Shown here one piece after another: positions 43,801 through 55,800 of a DNA stretch of 64,000 nucleotides. Each line of letters begins with the position of its first letter. Position 1 is the stretch's first letter. Made by a program: the position numbers and the translations under genes. The notes under the pieces were generated by a model. That model was not told the origin of the DNA. It saw only the letters and a program-made list of their open reading frames with translations, and did no database searches. This stretch comes from Cordylochernes scorpioides. Lineage: Eukaryota; Arthropoda; Arachnida; Pseudoscorpiones; Chernetidae. The stretch covers positions 80,143,853 to 80,207,852 of the forward strand of contig CP092879.1 of the NCBI GenBank assembly GCA_030710605.1. The letters run 5' to 3'.

Positions 43801-46800
43801 AGACAAGATAACCAAGAGTGAACAAAATTGTCTCTGTTTCCTCAAAAAAAAAAAATTTTTTTTAAATAGACAACCGGTGAAATTAGAGACTTTCCACTTC
43901 CTTAAGTTTTGTCCATGAGTGATAACAATAATTGACACCTCTGTGAATTAAATAAAGTGGAATAATTATTTGACCAAGTGTTCTGACACCCACCTGATGT
44001 AGAAGGAGTCCCCTTTCTGAGTGGCCACAATGTCGTCATAGTCTGGACAAAACATTGGTGCTCTACTCAGGAATGATCAAAGAGATTTTTTAAAATTCAA
44101 TTAATTAAAAAAAAAGTTTGCATATTTTATATAGAAAAACCAAGTAAAACTACAAACAAGGACATCAGTAAGACCTCTAAACAAAGTTTCATCAATTTGT
44201 CAATTAGCAAAGCTCTGAGAAGGGGGTTACTTCACTCTAAAGAACACTTTGGTGTTGGTGGACTGTAGGATGACATTGGCTGGCTATCAACATTGGAGAG
44301 TTTGTATTTGAGACTTGAATGTGTGGTCAGAACAGAAGATAACTGGCGGATTGTAGGATGACATTGTCTCACTGGCTGGCTATCGACATTGGAGAGTTTG
44401 TATTTGAGACTTGAATGTGTGGTCAGAACAGAAGATAACTGGCGGATTGTAGGATGACATTGTCTCACTGGCTGGCTATCGACATTGGAGAGTTTGTATT
44501 TGAGACTTGAATGTGTGGTCAGAACAGAAGATAACTGGCGGATTGTAGGATGACATTGGCTGGCTATCAACATTGGAGAGTTTGTATTTGAGACTTGAAT
44601 GTGTGGTCAGAACAGAAGATAACTGGCGGATTGTAGGATGACATTGTCTCACTGGCTGGCTATCAACATTGGAGAGTTTGTATTTGAGACTTGAATGTGT
44701 GGTCAGAACAGAAGATAACTGGCGGATTGTAGGATGACATTGTCTCACTGGCTGGCTATCAACATTGGAGAGTTTGTATTTGAGACTTGAATGTGTGGTC
44801 AGAACAGAAGATAACTGGCGGATTGTAGGATGACATTGTCTCACTGGCTGGCTATCAACATTGGAGAGTTTGTATTTGAGACTTGAATGTGTGGTCAGAA
44901 CAGAAGATAACTGGCGGATTGTAGGATGACATTGGCTGGCTATCGACATTGGAGAGTTTGTATTTGAGACTTGAATGTGTGGTCAGAACAGAAGATAACT
45001 GGCGGATTGTAGGATGACATTGTCTCACTGGCTGGCTATCAACATTGGAGAGTTTGTATTTGAGACTTGAATGTGTGGTCAGAACAGAAGATAACTGGCG
45101 GATTGTAGGATGACATTGGCTGGCTATCGACATTGGAGAGTTTGTATTTGAGACTTGAATGTGTGGTCAGAACAGAAGATAACTGGCGGATTGTAGGATG
45201 ACATTGTCTCACTGGCTGGCTATCAACATTGGAGAGTTTGTATTTGAGACTTGAATGTGTGGTCAGAACAGAAGATAACTGGCGGATTGTAGGATGACAT
45301 TGTCTCACTGGCTGGCTATCGACATTGGAGAGTTTGTATTTGAGACTTGAATGTGTGGTCAGAACAGAAGATAACTGGCGGATTGTAGGATGACATTGTC
45401 TCACTGGCTGGCTATCGACATTGGAGAGTTTGTATTTGAGACTTGAATGTGTGGTCAGAACAGAAGATAACTGGCGGATTGTAGGATGACATTGGCTGGC
45501 TATCGACATTGGAGAGTTTGTATTTGAGACTTGAATGTGTGGTCAGAACAGAAGATAACTGGCGGATTGTAGGATGACATTGTCTCACTGGCTGGCTATC
45601 GACATTGGAGAGTTTGTATTTGAGACTTGAATGTGTGGTCAGAACAGAAGATAACTGGCGGATTGTAGGATGACATTGTCTCACTGGCTGGCTATCGACA
45701 TTGGAGAGTTTGTATTTGAGACTTGAATGTGTGGTCAGAACAGAAGATAACTGGCGGATTGTAGGATGACATTGTCTCACTGGCTGGCTATCAACATTGG
45801 AGAGTTTGTATTTGAGACTTGAATGTGTGGTCAGAACAGAAGATAACTGGCGGATTGTAGGATGACATTGGCTGGCTATCGACATTGGAGAGTTTGTATT
45901 TGAGACTTGAATGTGTGGTCAGAACAGAAGATAACTGGCGGATTGTAGGATGACATTGTCTCACTGGCTGGCTATCAACATTGGAGAGTTTGTATTTGAG
46001 ACTTGAATGTGTGGTCAGAACAGAAGATAACTGGCGGATTGTAGGATGACATTGTCTCACTGGCTGGCTATCGACATTGGAGAGTTTGTATTTGAGACTT
46101 GAATGTGTGGTCAGAACAGAAGATAACTGGCGGATTGTAGGATGACATTGTCTCACTGGCTGGCTATCGACATTGGAGAGTTTGTATTTGAGACTTGAAT
46201 GTGTGGTCAGAACAGAAGATAACTGGCGGATTGTAGGATGACATTGGCTGGCTATCGACATTGGAGAGTTTGTATTTGAGACTTGAATGTGTGGTCAGAA
46301 CAGAAGATAACTGGCGGATTGTAGGATGACATTGTCTCACTGGCTGGCTATCGACATTGGAGAGTTTGTATTTGAGACTTGAATGTGTGGTCAGAACAGA
46401 AGATAACTGGCGGATTGTAGGATGACATTGTCTCACTGGCTGGCTATCGACATTGGAGAGTTTGTATTTGAGACTTGAATGTGTGGTCAGAACAGAAGAT
46501 AACTGGCGGATTGTAGGATGACATTGTCTCACTGGCTGGCTATCGACATTGGAGAGTTTGTATTTGAGACTTGAATGTGTGGTCAGAACAGAAGATAACT
46601 GGCGGATTGTAGGATGACATTGTCTCACTGGCTGGCTATCGACATTGGAGAGTTTGTATTTGAGACTTGAATGTGTGGTCAGAACAGAAGATAACTGGCG
46701 GATTGTAGGATGACATTGTCTCACTGGCTGGCTATCGACATTGGAGAGTTTGTATTTGAGACTTGAATGTGTGGTCAGAACAGAAGATAACTGGCGGATT

Positions 46801-49800
46801 GTAGGATGACATTGTCTCACTGGCTGGCTATCGACATTGGAGAGTTTGTATTTGAGACTTGAATGTGTGGTCAGAACAGAAGATAACTGGCGGATTGTAG
46901 GATGACATTGTCTCACTGGCTGGCTATCGACATTGGAGAGTTTGTATTTGAGACTTGAATGTGTGGTCAGAACAGAAGATAACTGGCGGATTGTAGGATG
47001 ACATTGTCTCACTGGCTGGCTATCGACATTGGAGAGTTTGTATTTGAGACTTGAATGTGTGGTCAGAACAGAAGATAACTGGCGGATTGTAGGATGACAT
47101 TGTCTCACTGGCTGGCTATCGACATTGGAGAGTTTGTATTTGAGACTTGAATGTGTGGTCAGAACAGAAGATAACTGGCGGATTGTAGGATGACATTGTC
47201 TCACTGGCTGGCTATCGACATTGGAGAGTTTGTATTTGAGACTTGAATGTGTGGTCAGAACAGAAGATAACTGGCGGATTGTAGGATGACATTGTCTCAC
47301 TGGCTGGCTATCGACATTGGAGAGTTTGTATTTGAGACTTGAATGTGTGGTCAGAACAGAAGATAACTGGCGGATTGTAGGATGACATTGTCTCACTGGC
47401 TGGCTATCGACATTGGAGAGTTTGTATTTGAGACTTGAATGTGTGGTCAGAACAGAAGATAACTGGCGGATTGTAGGATGACATTGTCTCACTGGCTGGC
47501 TATCGACATTGGAGAGTTTGTATTTGAGACTTGAATGTGTGGTCAGAACAGAAGATAACTGGCGGATTGTAGGATGACATTGTCTCACTGGCTGGCTATC
47601 GACATTGGAGAGTTTGTATTTGAGACTTGAATGTGTGGTCAGAACAGAAGATAACTGGCGGATTGTAGGATGACATTGTCTCACTGGCTGGCTATCGACA
47701 TTGGAGAGTTTGTATTTGAGACTTGAATGTGTGGTCAGAACAGAAGATAACTGGCGGATTGTAGGATGACATTGTCTCACTGGCTGGCTATCGACATTGG
47801 AGAGTTTGTATTTGAGACTTGAATGTGTGGTCAGAACAGAAGATAACTGGCGGATTGTAGGATGACATTGTCTCACTGGCTGGCTATCGACATTGGAGAG
47901 TTTGTATTTGAGACTTGAATGTGTGGTCAGAACAGAAGATAACTGGCGGATTGTAGGATGACATTGTCTCACTGGCTGGCTATCGACATTGGAGAGTTTG
48001 TATTTGAGACTTGAATGTGTGGTCAGAACAGAAGATAACTGGCGGATTGTAGGATGACATTGTCTCACTGGCTGGCTATCGACATTGGAGAGTTTGTATT
48101 TGAGACTTGAATGTGTGGTCAGAACAGAAGATAACTGGCGGATTGTAGGATGACATTGTCTCACTGGCTGGCTATCGACATTGGAGAGTTTGTATTTGAG
48201 ACTTGAATGTGTGGTCAGAACAGAAGATAACTGGCGGATTGTAGGATGACATTGTCTCACTGGCTGGCTATCAACATTGGAGAGTTTGTATTTGAGACTT
48301 GAATGTGTGGTCAGAACAGAAGATAACTGGCGGATTGTAGGATGACATTGTCTCACTGGCTGGCTATCGACATTGGAGAGTTTGTATTTGAGAGAGGGAC
48401 TTGAATGTGTGGTCAGAACAGAAGATAACTGGCAGACTGAAAGTAGAACCTCCATGAGAGACCAGCTGGTCTCCTACTGGAGGTTATGTCCACCAAGTGC
48501 AGCCTTACCTTCCTTCTTGTATTGCACCAGCAGGTTCACTGTGTCCTGCACGCTGTGAAGGAAGTTCACGGCCTCCTCCCTGGTCAGACCTTTCATGTCC
48601 ATGCCATTGACCTGGGCACAGCGTCAACGAGCCTGCGTGACTCGTGCAGGGAGGAACCTACCTTGAGCAGCTTGTCTCCAGGCTGCAGGCCTTGCAAGGA
48701 GGCAGCGCTGCCAGGCTGAACAGCAGTCACAAAGATGCCAACCTCGTTGCCACCAGTGAGCCGGATGCCGACTGAGCCTTCCTTGTGGAAGGTGATGTAC
48801 CGCTGATCAGGCCTGGACACCAAACCTAACAGTTGACAACAACAATGTTTATAGTAATACACTCTCCCATTCCTACAAACCTTATTCCCTGGGTCTCTAC
48901 AAGATTGGGAGAGAAGCCTATTGAAGGTCTTCAGAGAAATTGGATCCAACTTCTTTAATTCAACACTCCATTGAGGGTAAGCATTTTTGACTGAAATAAA
49001 AGTCGCTGTTGAATTATAATCAATTATATATTGAAGAGTGATTGTCCCCCAAATTATTCAAATAAGGAAATTATTTAGATTTTAAATTACAGACAGTTAT
49101 ATTAGTAGATACCAAAGACTGTATTAAGAAGAAATGAATTGGAAACATTTGTAAAAAGACCAAATCCAAATTGATGAAATGTTTGTGACGTTTCAATAAC
49201 AGCCTTGTTGATTTATTAGAAGGGAAACTATGATGAGAAAATCTCCAGAATGAGAAGCCAAGAGAAAGTGCAGGTCAACTCCACACTAAATGTTTCCTCA
49301 ATATTTGGTCGGCAGATAAAACACTGGGAATGACATTCTAACTGATGCTCACAGGACAGTTGGGTCAAAAGTTTGAGGATGTCAGACAAGGATAACCCTA
49401 GTTATTACTGGATCAACTACACACTTGCTGGTGAACTAGTGCAAGAATCAGGAATGGTTGTTCAAGTGATATATTATATTATTTTGGTTTTGTAAATGCT
49501 CAATAAGGAATTTTGCATCCCAAGCCCTGGTGGCAGAAAGTCCAGACCAAAGACATGAGGTGTATTGGGTCAAACTTACAAGGGACCTTTGTTCCTCCGA
49601 AGCACAGGGTCCTCTTCGAAAGGTTCCCTCCTTTTGGCATACTCTGTGGCACAGGGGTTATAGGCTGGTGGGAGGGACGGAGGTGAGGCTGGCACACCTG
49701 GCAGTGGGGGCCGCGGCGGTGCCGGCAGCAACTGCTCCAACTGGCTGATGTCAGACACAGGGCCGCGATGTCTGCCTCCAGTCCTGGGCCACACATATCT

Positions 49801-52800
49801 CTGGCACAGGGGCTATTTCTCAGCTGGGTGTTGAAACACCCTAGCACTTCCAACAGTCTTCCTCAGTTTCAAAATAAAGACAAGGTAATAAGACCAAATC
49901 CAAATAAATAAATAGTGTGCGTCGTTTAAAATTCTAACAATAATATTCTGTGTTTCTCAGATAAATATCTTCTTCTTATCTGTTATCTTGTTTACACACT
50001 TGATAACAGGAACTATTTAAAAACATGCTGTGGTAAAATTTCTCATTCAGTACTTTTGTCTGAAGATGGTAACAACACTGTTACCGAAACGTCACACATT
50101 ATTTATTTATTTGGATTTGGTCTTATTACCTTGTGTTTATAATCTATAATCCAAATTGTACCTTATAAAAATAAAGCTAAAGCACCACTTTGTGGGCTCA
50201 TCTCACCTTTTGTCTTCGTACGGCAGGGCTGGAGGAGGTGCTGCGGTGGTGATGGGGTCACCTGGACCACTAGGATCACAAGTTGCTCACAGAGAGGAGT
50301 GAAGCGTACCTTTACTCAAGGCCTTGCTGCTGATGTCGAAGTACGTGCCGTTGAGGAACTTGGAGAAATCATCCTTCCTGATCACCAGCTGCAGCTTCTC
50401 CTTGCAGCTCTCCAGGATCTTCCTGGCTTCCCTCAGACTGAGGTTCTCTGTGTTGGCCCCATTAATCTGGAGCATACATTCAGTTACACCAGCTGGAAGT
50501 AGATGTGTTACCAGGAGTGGAAGCTCCGCCAGGGACACCAGCCAGAATAATGCTGCTTTTTTTTGTATTATCCACAGTACACGAGGCCATGATGTGGGGT
50601 AGAAAGTTACTGCTTTTACTGTAAGTGTACCACATGTCTCCACATGTGTAACACAGTTTGACTTTTGCACTTACAAATGTGTCGTTTATTTTATTGAACT
50701 TGCCAGTGGTGTTGGACTTTTACAAGAATCAGGGAGCATTGGAACATTTTTTTTATTAGAAAAAGGTGCCAAATGCATAATTTGATCCTGGGTCCTAACC
50801 CTCGAAAGCCACCAACCCCCTCACTAGAGAAGTTGAGGTGTACAGCTATTGGTTATAAACTCCTGGCAACTTGCTAGGGAGGAAACTTCTAAAATCTCCA
50901 AGTTGGTTGGGGACAAGAACAACAACAAATATTTATTTTACGATTCCCTAGCACGCCATCTGTTATGAAAATTAGAAACTATTTTAGACGTGTAAGATTC
51001 TTTTTGAAATTAATCAATTTCTACTGCCCTTACTGCAATAGAAAAATTAATGGGAGGGCCTGGCTCATCAGTGGTGAACCCTCCCAGCGGTTTCGCCAGT
51101 TTAATCTACCATACCACTGTTATATTGCCTTTTCGATATTCCTTTTGTAGTGATACTGTTGCTAGACTCTTTGAATGGGTATTTTAGATGAACTATGGAC
51201 ATAAGCTTTGAGGACAGCAGAATTACATACAATTATAAATATATAATATGCTTGGAGCAATCGCTCTTCCGCAAATATAATTATTTTATTTAATTATCCC
51301 AGGTGTCATGGGGAGATGTTGGTTATAATCCAGGGACCAGCTAGGAGGTGGCTGAGAACAACAACAGTGAATCACGGTGAGTGCTTGGATTCCTTATATA
51401 ACAGAGCCTTCACTGAGTCACCTTTCATAATCAGCAAAACTTTGGACTGCGCTGACCCGGGATCAAATTCTGTGCGTGCTTTGGGCACTTTTTTCTAATT
51501 TAAAAGATGCTCCAATTACCCCAATTCTTGTAAAAGTTCAACACCACCAGCAAGTGCAAGTAACTAAAAGAGGCTCTGGCACATTTGTAAGTGTAAAGTG
51601 GAACTTCTTTCCAAATGTGTAGATATGTGGGGCACTAACAGTAAAAACAAGCACTTGTTAACTAGCCTCCATGGTTATCATGGCCTGTACCCCGTGTACT
51701 AGGGGTGGCAAAAATTCTCCAGTCCATACTCAATAAAAACATTAGACTCAAATGTTTCTTTAATAAATAAATAACTTTCTCTCCAGTGGAACAGAAACAA
51801 CCACACGACACACATCACCCACCAATCTGACTTCACCATGTCCCAAATTCTGTTTTAAATTACAAAAAAGTTGGAACGGAGCCAAGTAATAAAAGGGTCC
51901 TTTCTCAAGGTTAAATCCAGTTTCCACCAACCCTTGAGTTACATTGCAGTTAATTATAGAACAAAAACACTCAGCTCTCTCCCAGGGCAAGTAGGCAAAA
52001 CTCAATTAACCCATGTAGATTTTTAAATACATATACAGTAGAACCTCCTTTTAGTGGACACCTCTCTACAAAGGACAGTTTTCATTTCCAAAATTACCAT
52101 TTTTACAATTTAGCAACTCTCCAGTAAGAGGACACGTCTCCCTAAAGGACACTTTGGCTCTGGAATTAGGTGTTGTCCTTTACAGGGAGGTTCTACTGTA
52201 GCAACTCTCTGGTAAGAGGACACGTCTCCCTAAAGGACACTTTGGCTCTGGAATTAGGTGTTGTCCTTTACAGGGAGGTAGTTCTACTGTAGCAACTCTC
52301 CAGTAAGAGGACACGTCTCCCTAAAGGACACTTTGGCTCTGGAATTAGGTGTTGTCCTTTACAGGGAGGTTCTACTGTAGCAACTCTCTGGTAAGAGGAC
52401 ACGTCTCCCTAAAGGACACTTTGGCTCTGGAATTAGGTGTTGTCCTTTACAGGGAGGTTCTACTGTAGCAACTCTCCAGTAAGAGGACACCTCTCCCTAA
52501 AGGACACTTTGGCTCTGGAATTAGGTGTTGTCCTTTGCAGGGAGGTTCTACTGTAGCAACTCTCTGGTAAGAGGACACATCTCCCTAAAGGACACTTTGG
52601 CTCTGGAATTAGGTGTTGTCCTTTGCAGGGAGGTTCTACTGTAGCAACTCTCCAGTAAGAGGACACCTCTCCCTAAAGGACACTTTGGCTCTGGAATTAG
52701 GTGTTGTCCTTTGCAGGGAGGTTCTACTGTAGCAACTCTCTGGTAAGAGGACACATCTCCCTAAAGGACACTTTGGCTCTGGAATTAGGTGTTGTCCTTT

Positions 52801-55800
52801 GCAGGGAGGTTCTACTGTAGCAACTCTCCAGTAAGAGGACACCTCTCCCTAAAGGACACTTTGGCTCTGGAATTAGGTGTTGTCCTTTGCAGGGAGGTTC
52901 TACTGTAGCAACTCTCTGGTAAGAGGACACATCTCCCTAAAGGACACTTTGGCTCTGGAATTAGGTGTTGTCAGGGAGGTAGTTCTACTGTATTTCTCAC
53001 ATATTGGTATTAAGAACATACGTACAGTATCTGTTGAATTTTTTTTTTTTTCAATAACAACCCTAACCATTCACAAGGTAATAAGTCCAAATCCAAATAA
53101 ATAAATAAATTTGGTTTTATTACCTTGTGTTTCTAATCTATAATCCAAATTGTACTTAATCAACAACCCTAACTATTCGTCAAATCCCAACCAACCATAC
53201 AATCAACAGACTATAATTCACACACACACACACACACACACAATTTGACCAAATGACTTTCCTTAGTTTTATCATCATAATCATCCTTCCATAGTACAGC
53301 CATCTCCAGAATGGAGGTCAGCCACCACGGGACCTTTCTTCTAGACCAAATAAAACCTCCTTGGTCGACCTCTCCCTTCAACAGGAAGTTCTGGAGGTGA
53401 ATTGAAGAGAAGATGGAGACAAAATGAGTGGACAATCTGTAGAACTACATAACCTGCCGATGTGACAGCATTTTGATAATGCTCACACAACTTGGATTAT
53501 AAACACAAGGTAATAAGACCTAATCCAAATAACTAAATAGTGTGTGATGTTACAGTAACAGCGTTGTTACCATCATCAGACAAAAGTACTGAGTGAGAAA
53601 ATATATCACAGCATGTTTTATATAGTTAGTATTGCTATCAAGTTGTAGCTATTTAAAAACAAGCTGTGATATATTTTCTCATTCACTACTTTTGTCTGAT
53701 GATGGTAACAACGCTGTTACCGAAACATAACACACTATTTATTAGGTCTTATTACCTTGAGAGGTAATTTTTCATCGTAGTAAGGAGAGTAGAAGTTTGT
53801 TTCATGTGTAAAAGAAACATTTGTGCCATAAACACAAGGTAATAAAACCAAATCCAAATAAATAGTGTGTGACGTTTCAGTAACAGCGTTGTTACCATCT
53901 TCGGACAAAAGTGGTGAACCTATTCACACTATTTATTTATTTGTCTTATTACCTTGTGTTTATAATCGACTAGCCGAATGACCCAGGCAACGCCCGGGTT
54001 TTACCCGATTAAATGCTTTTATTCAAATAATATTCGTTACAATTATAAATTGGCGCGTGGATGTCATTCTTGTATAATATATAAATGAGTTTTAAAAATT
54101 GTAAAAAAAAAATGCATCGGCCGGGAATCGAACCCGGGGCGCCTGTGTGGCAGGCGAGCATTCTACCACTGAACCAAAAGCAAAGGGTGACAGAATTAAG
54201 AACGCATGACGCTGATAACTGTATATAGAATCCTTCCAAATTGTACTTCATCATTCCTGCCAAAATGTTTTTATTTCCAGTACATAGTGTAGAGAGGCCT
54301 CACCTTGGTTATCACATCTCCCTCACTGATATGGCTCCCTTTCTCCACGTGGGATCGACTAGTAATTTCTTTGATGTACAGACGGCAGCCCAGCACCAGC
54401 CCCAGGTCTGCAACATCATCCACTCCATATATTCTCCTTTGGTGGATAGCAGGAAGTGAAATGTTTACTTCATCATAGCAATAAATCACAAGCCACACAT
54501 TCTCCTACACTCATGGAAGTTGTAGCATGTATATCTGGATTCAGACAACTAAATCTAGTTGACTCCAGTCTTCTATATTTTTGAAGGAGACAGAGGCTGT
54601 TCACACTTGGTTATCTCGTGTGTCTTCAATAAAGATCACTGTAATATCTTTCAGAGTTAATGTATATCGGGATTGAGACAATAACTCTGAAAGATATTAC
54701 AGTGACCTTTATTGAAGACACACGAGATGTGTGAACAGCTTCTGTCTCCTTCATATATATAGACGTCTGGAGTCAACTAGATTTAGTTAGTAACTAACAC
54801 CATTTATTGTATTTGTGTAGTACTCCTGTAGAAGGGTGTGAATACCTGAAGTTTTACAATTCAATAATAAAATTGAAAGAAACTCCTGAAACCTTCTGCA
54901 ATATTTTAATGTATATCCCGGATGATCACATCTATTGTAATTATATTGGGGCCATAATCCACTTTGTAACCAATATAACAAAGAGTAAAGAAGACATTTT
55001 GTTGTTATTTTAAGTCCAACTTCTTAAAATATATTCCACAATCCCAAATACTTACCATCTTTTTTTTTAGCTTTAGTAAGAGTGACTTTAATGTTTTCCC
55101 TGAAATGTGTCGGTATGAGGACCCGGCGTTTGACTACCTGAGCAGACCAACCACAACATTCAACATCTGAGAGTTGGATATGTTCAACGTTGCGTACCAG
55201 GTGGACAACAGGCCCGCAGTCTCGCAACAGCTGGACGGCCATCGAGTAGTCCACATTCTCCAGCGGAATGTTGTTGATGGTGACCAGGTGGTCGTTGACT
55301 CTGCACACCATGGAATTAGGACATGGAAGACTAGGATTGGAGAAAACCCGGAGTAATTGGAACACTCCGTTAGGTAGGACCAGTAAGGGAAGAATTAAGG
55401 AAGCTTACTGGAGTTTTCCTTCTGCAGGTCCAGACTTGAGGACGTCCGAGACAGAGATGGGGGAGTCTCCTCCATGTGCGTTGTCCTTGCCTCCGCAGAC
55501 AGCAATCCCAAAGCCATAACCTGGCACCTGCAGCAGCAGCCCAAACAGTCACCTCCCCGGCCAGAGATGTTTTGGAAGAAAGTAAGATGGAAGAGAACAA
55601 CCACTTCCTTCCTTCCAATGGCGAGGCTTGGAGTCAAGCAACTTCAACAGGACAGTTTACAGCAATGTGGTGATAAGCTAGGTTCACGTGTCCATCTGAG
55701 TTTATGTGCGCATGTTAATATAAGTTTTTATGTTAATATGTAAATAAATACACATTAAACCCAATGTACACTTAAACCTAACCTGTTACACTTTATTACT

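Larger units (their letters stand above)
53826..54253. mobile_element. MITE (family B) interrupted by a Helitron
   Basis: AAGGTAATAAAACCAAATCC to TTATTACCTTGTGTTTATAA, then a break at 53970, then CCAAATTGTACTTCATCA (54237), the normal outer end of this MITE. Confidence 0.75.

Noticed and set aside
46164-48455. 763-codon minus-strand open frame with a 32-residue repeat
   Set aside because: It is the in-frame reading of a 96 bp intronic tandem array. It breaks wherever the 88 bp unit occurs, and it lies between ZO-1 exons 11 and 12.
54113-54180. Functional tRNA-Gly gene
   Set aside because: The 5' acceptor strand is lost and the anticodon stem is mismatched. It sits inside a mobile element.
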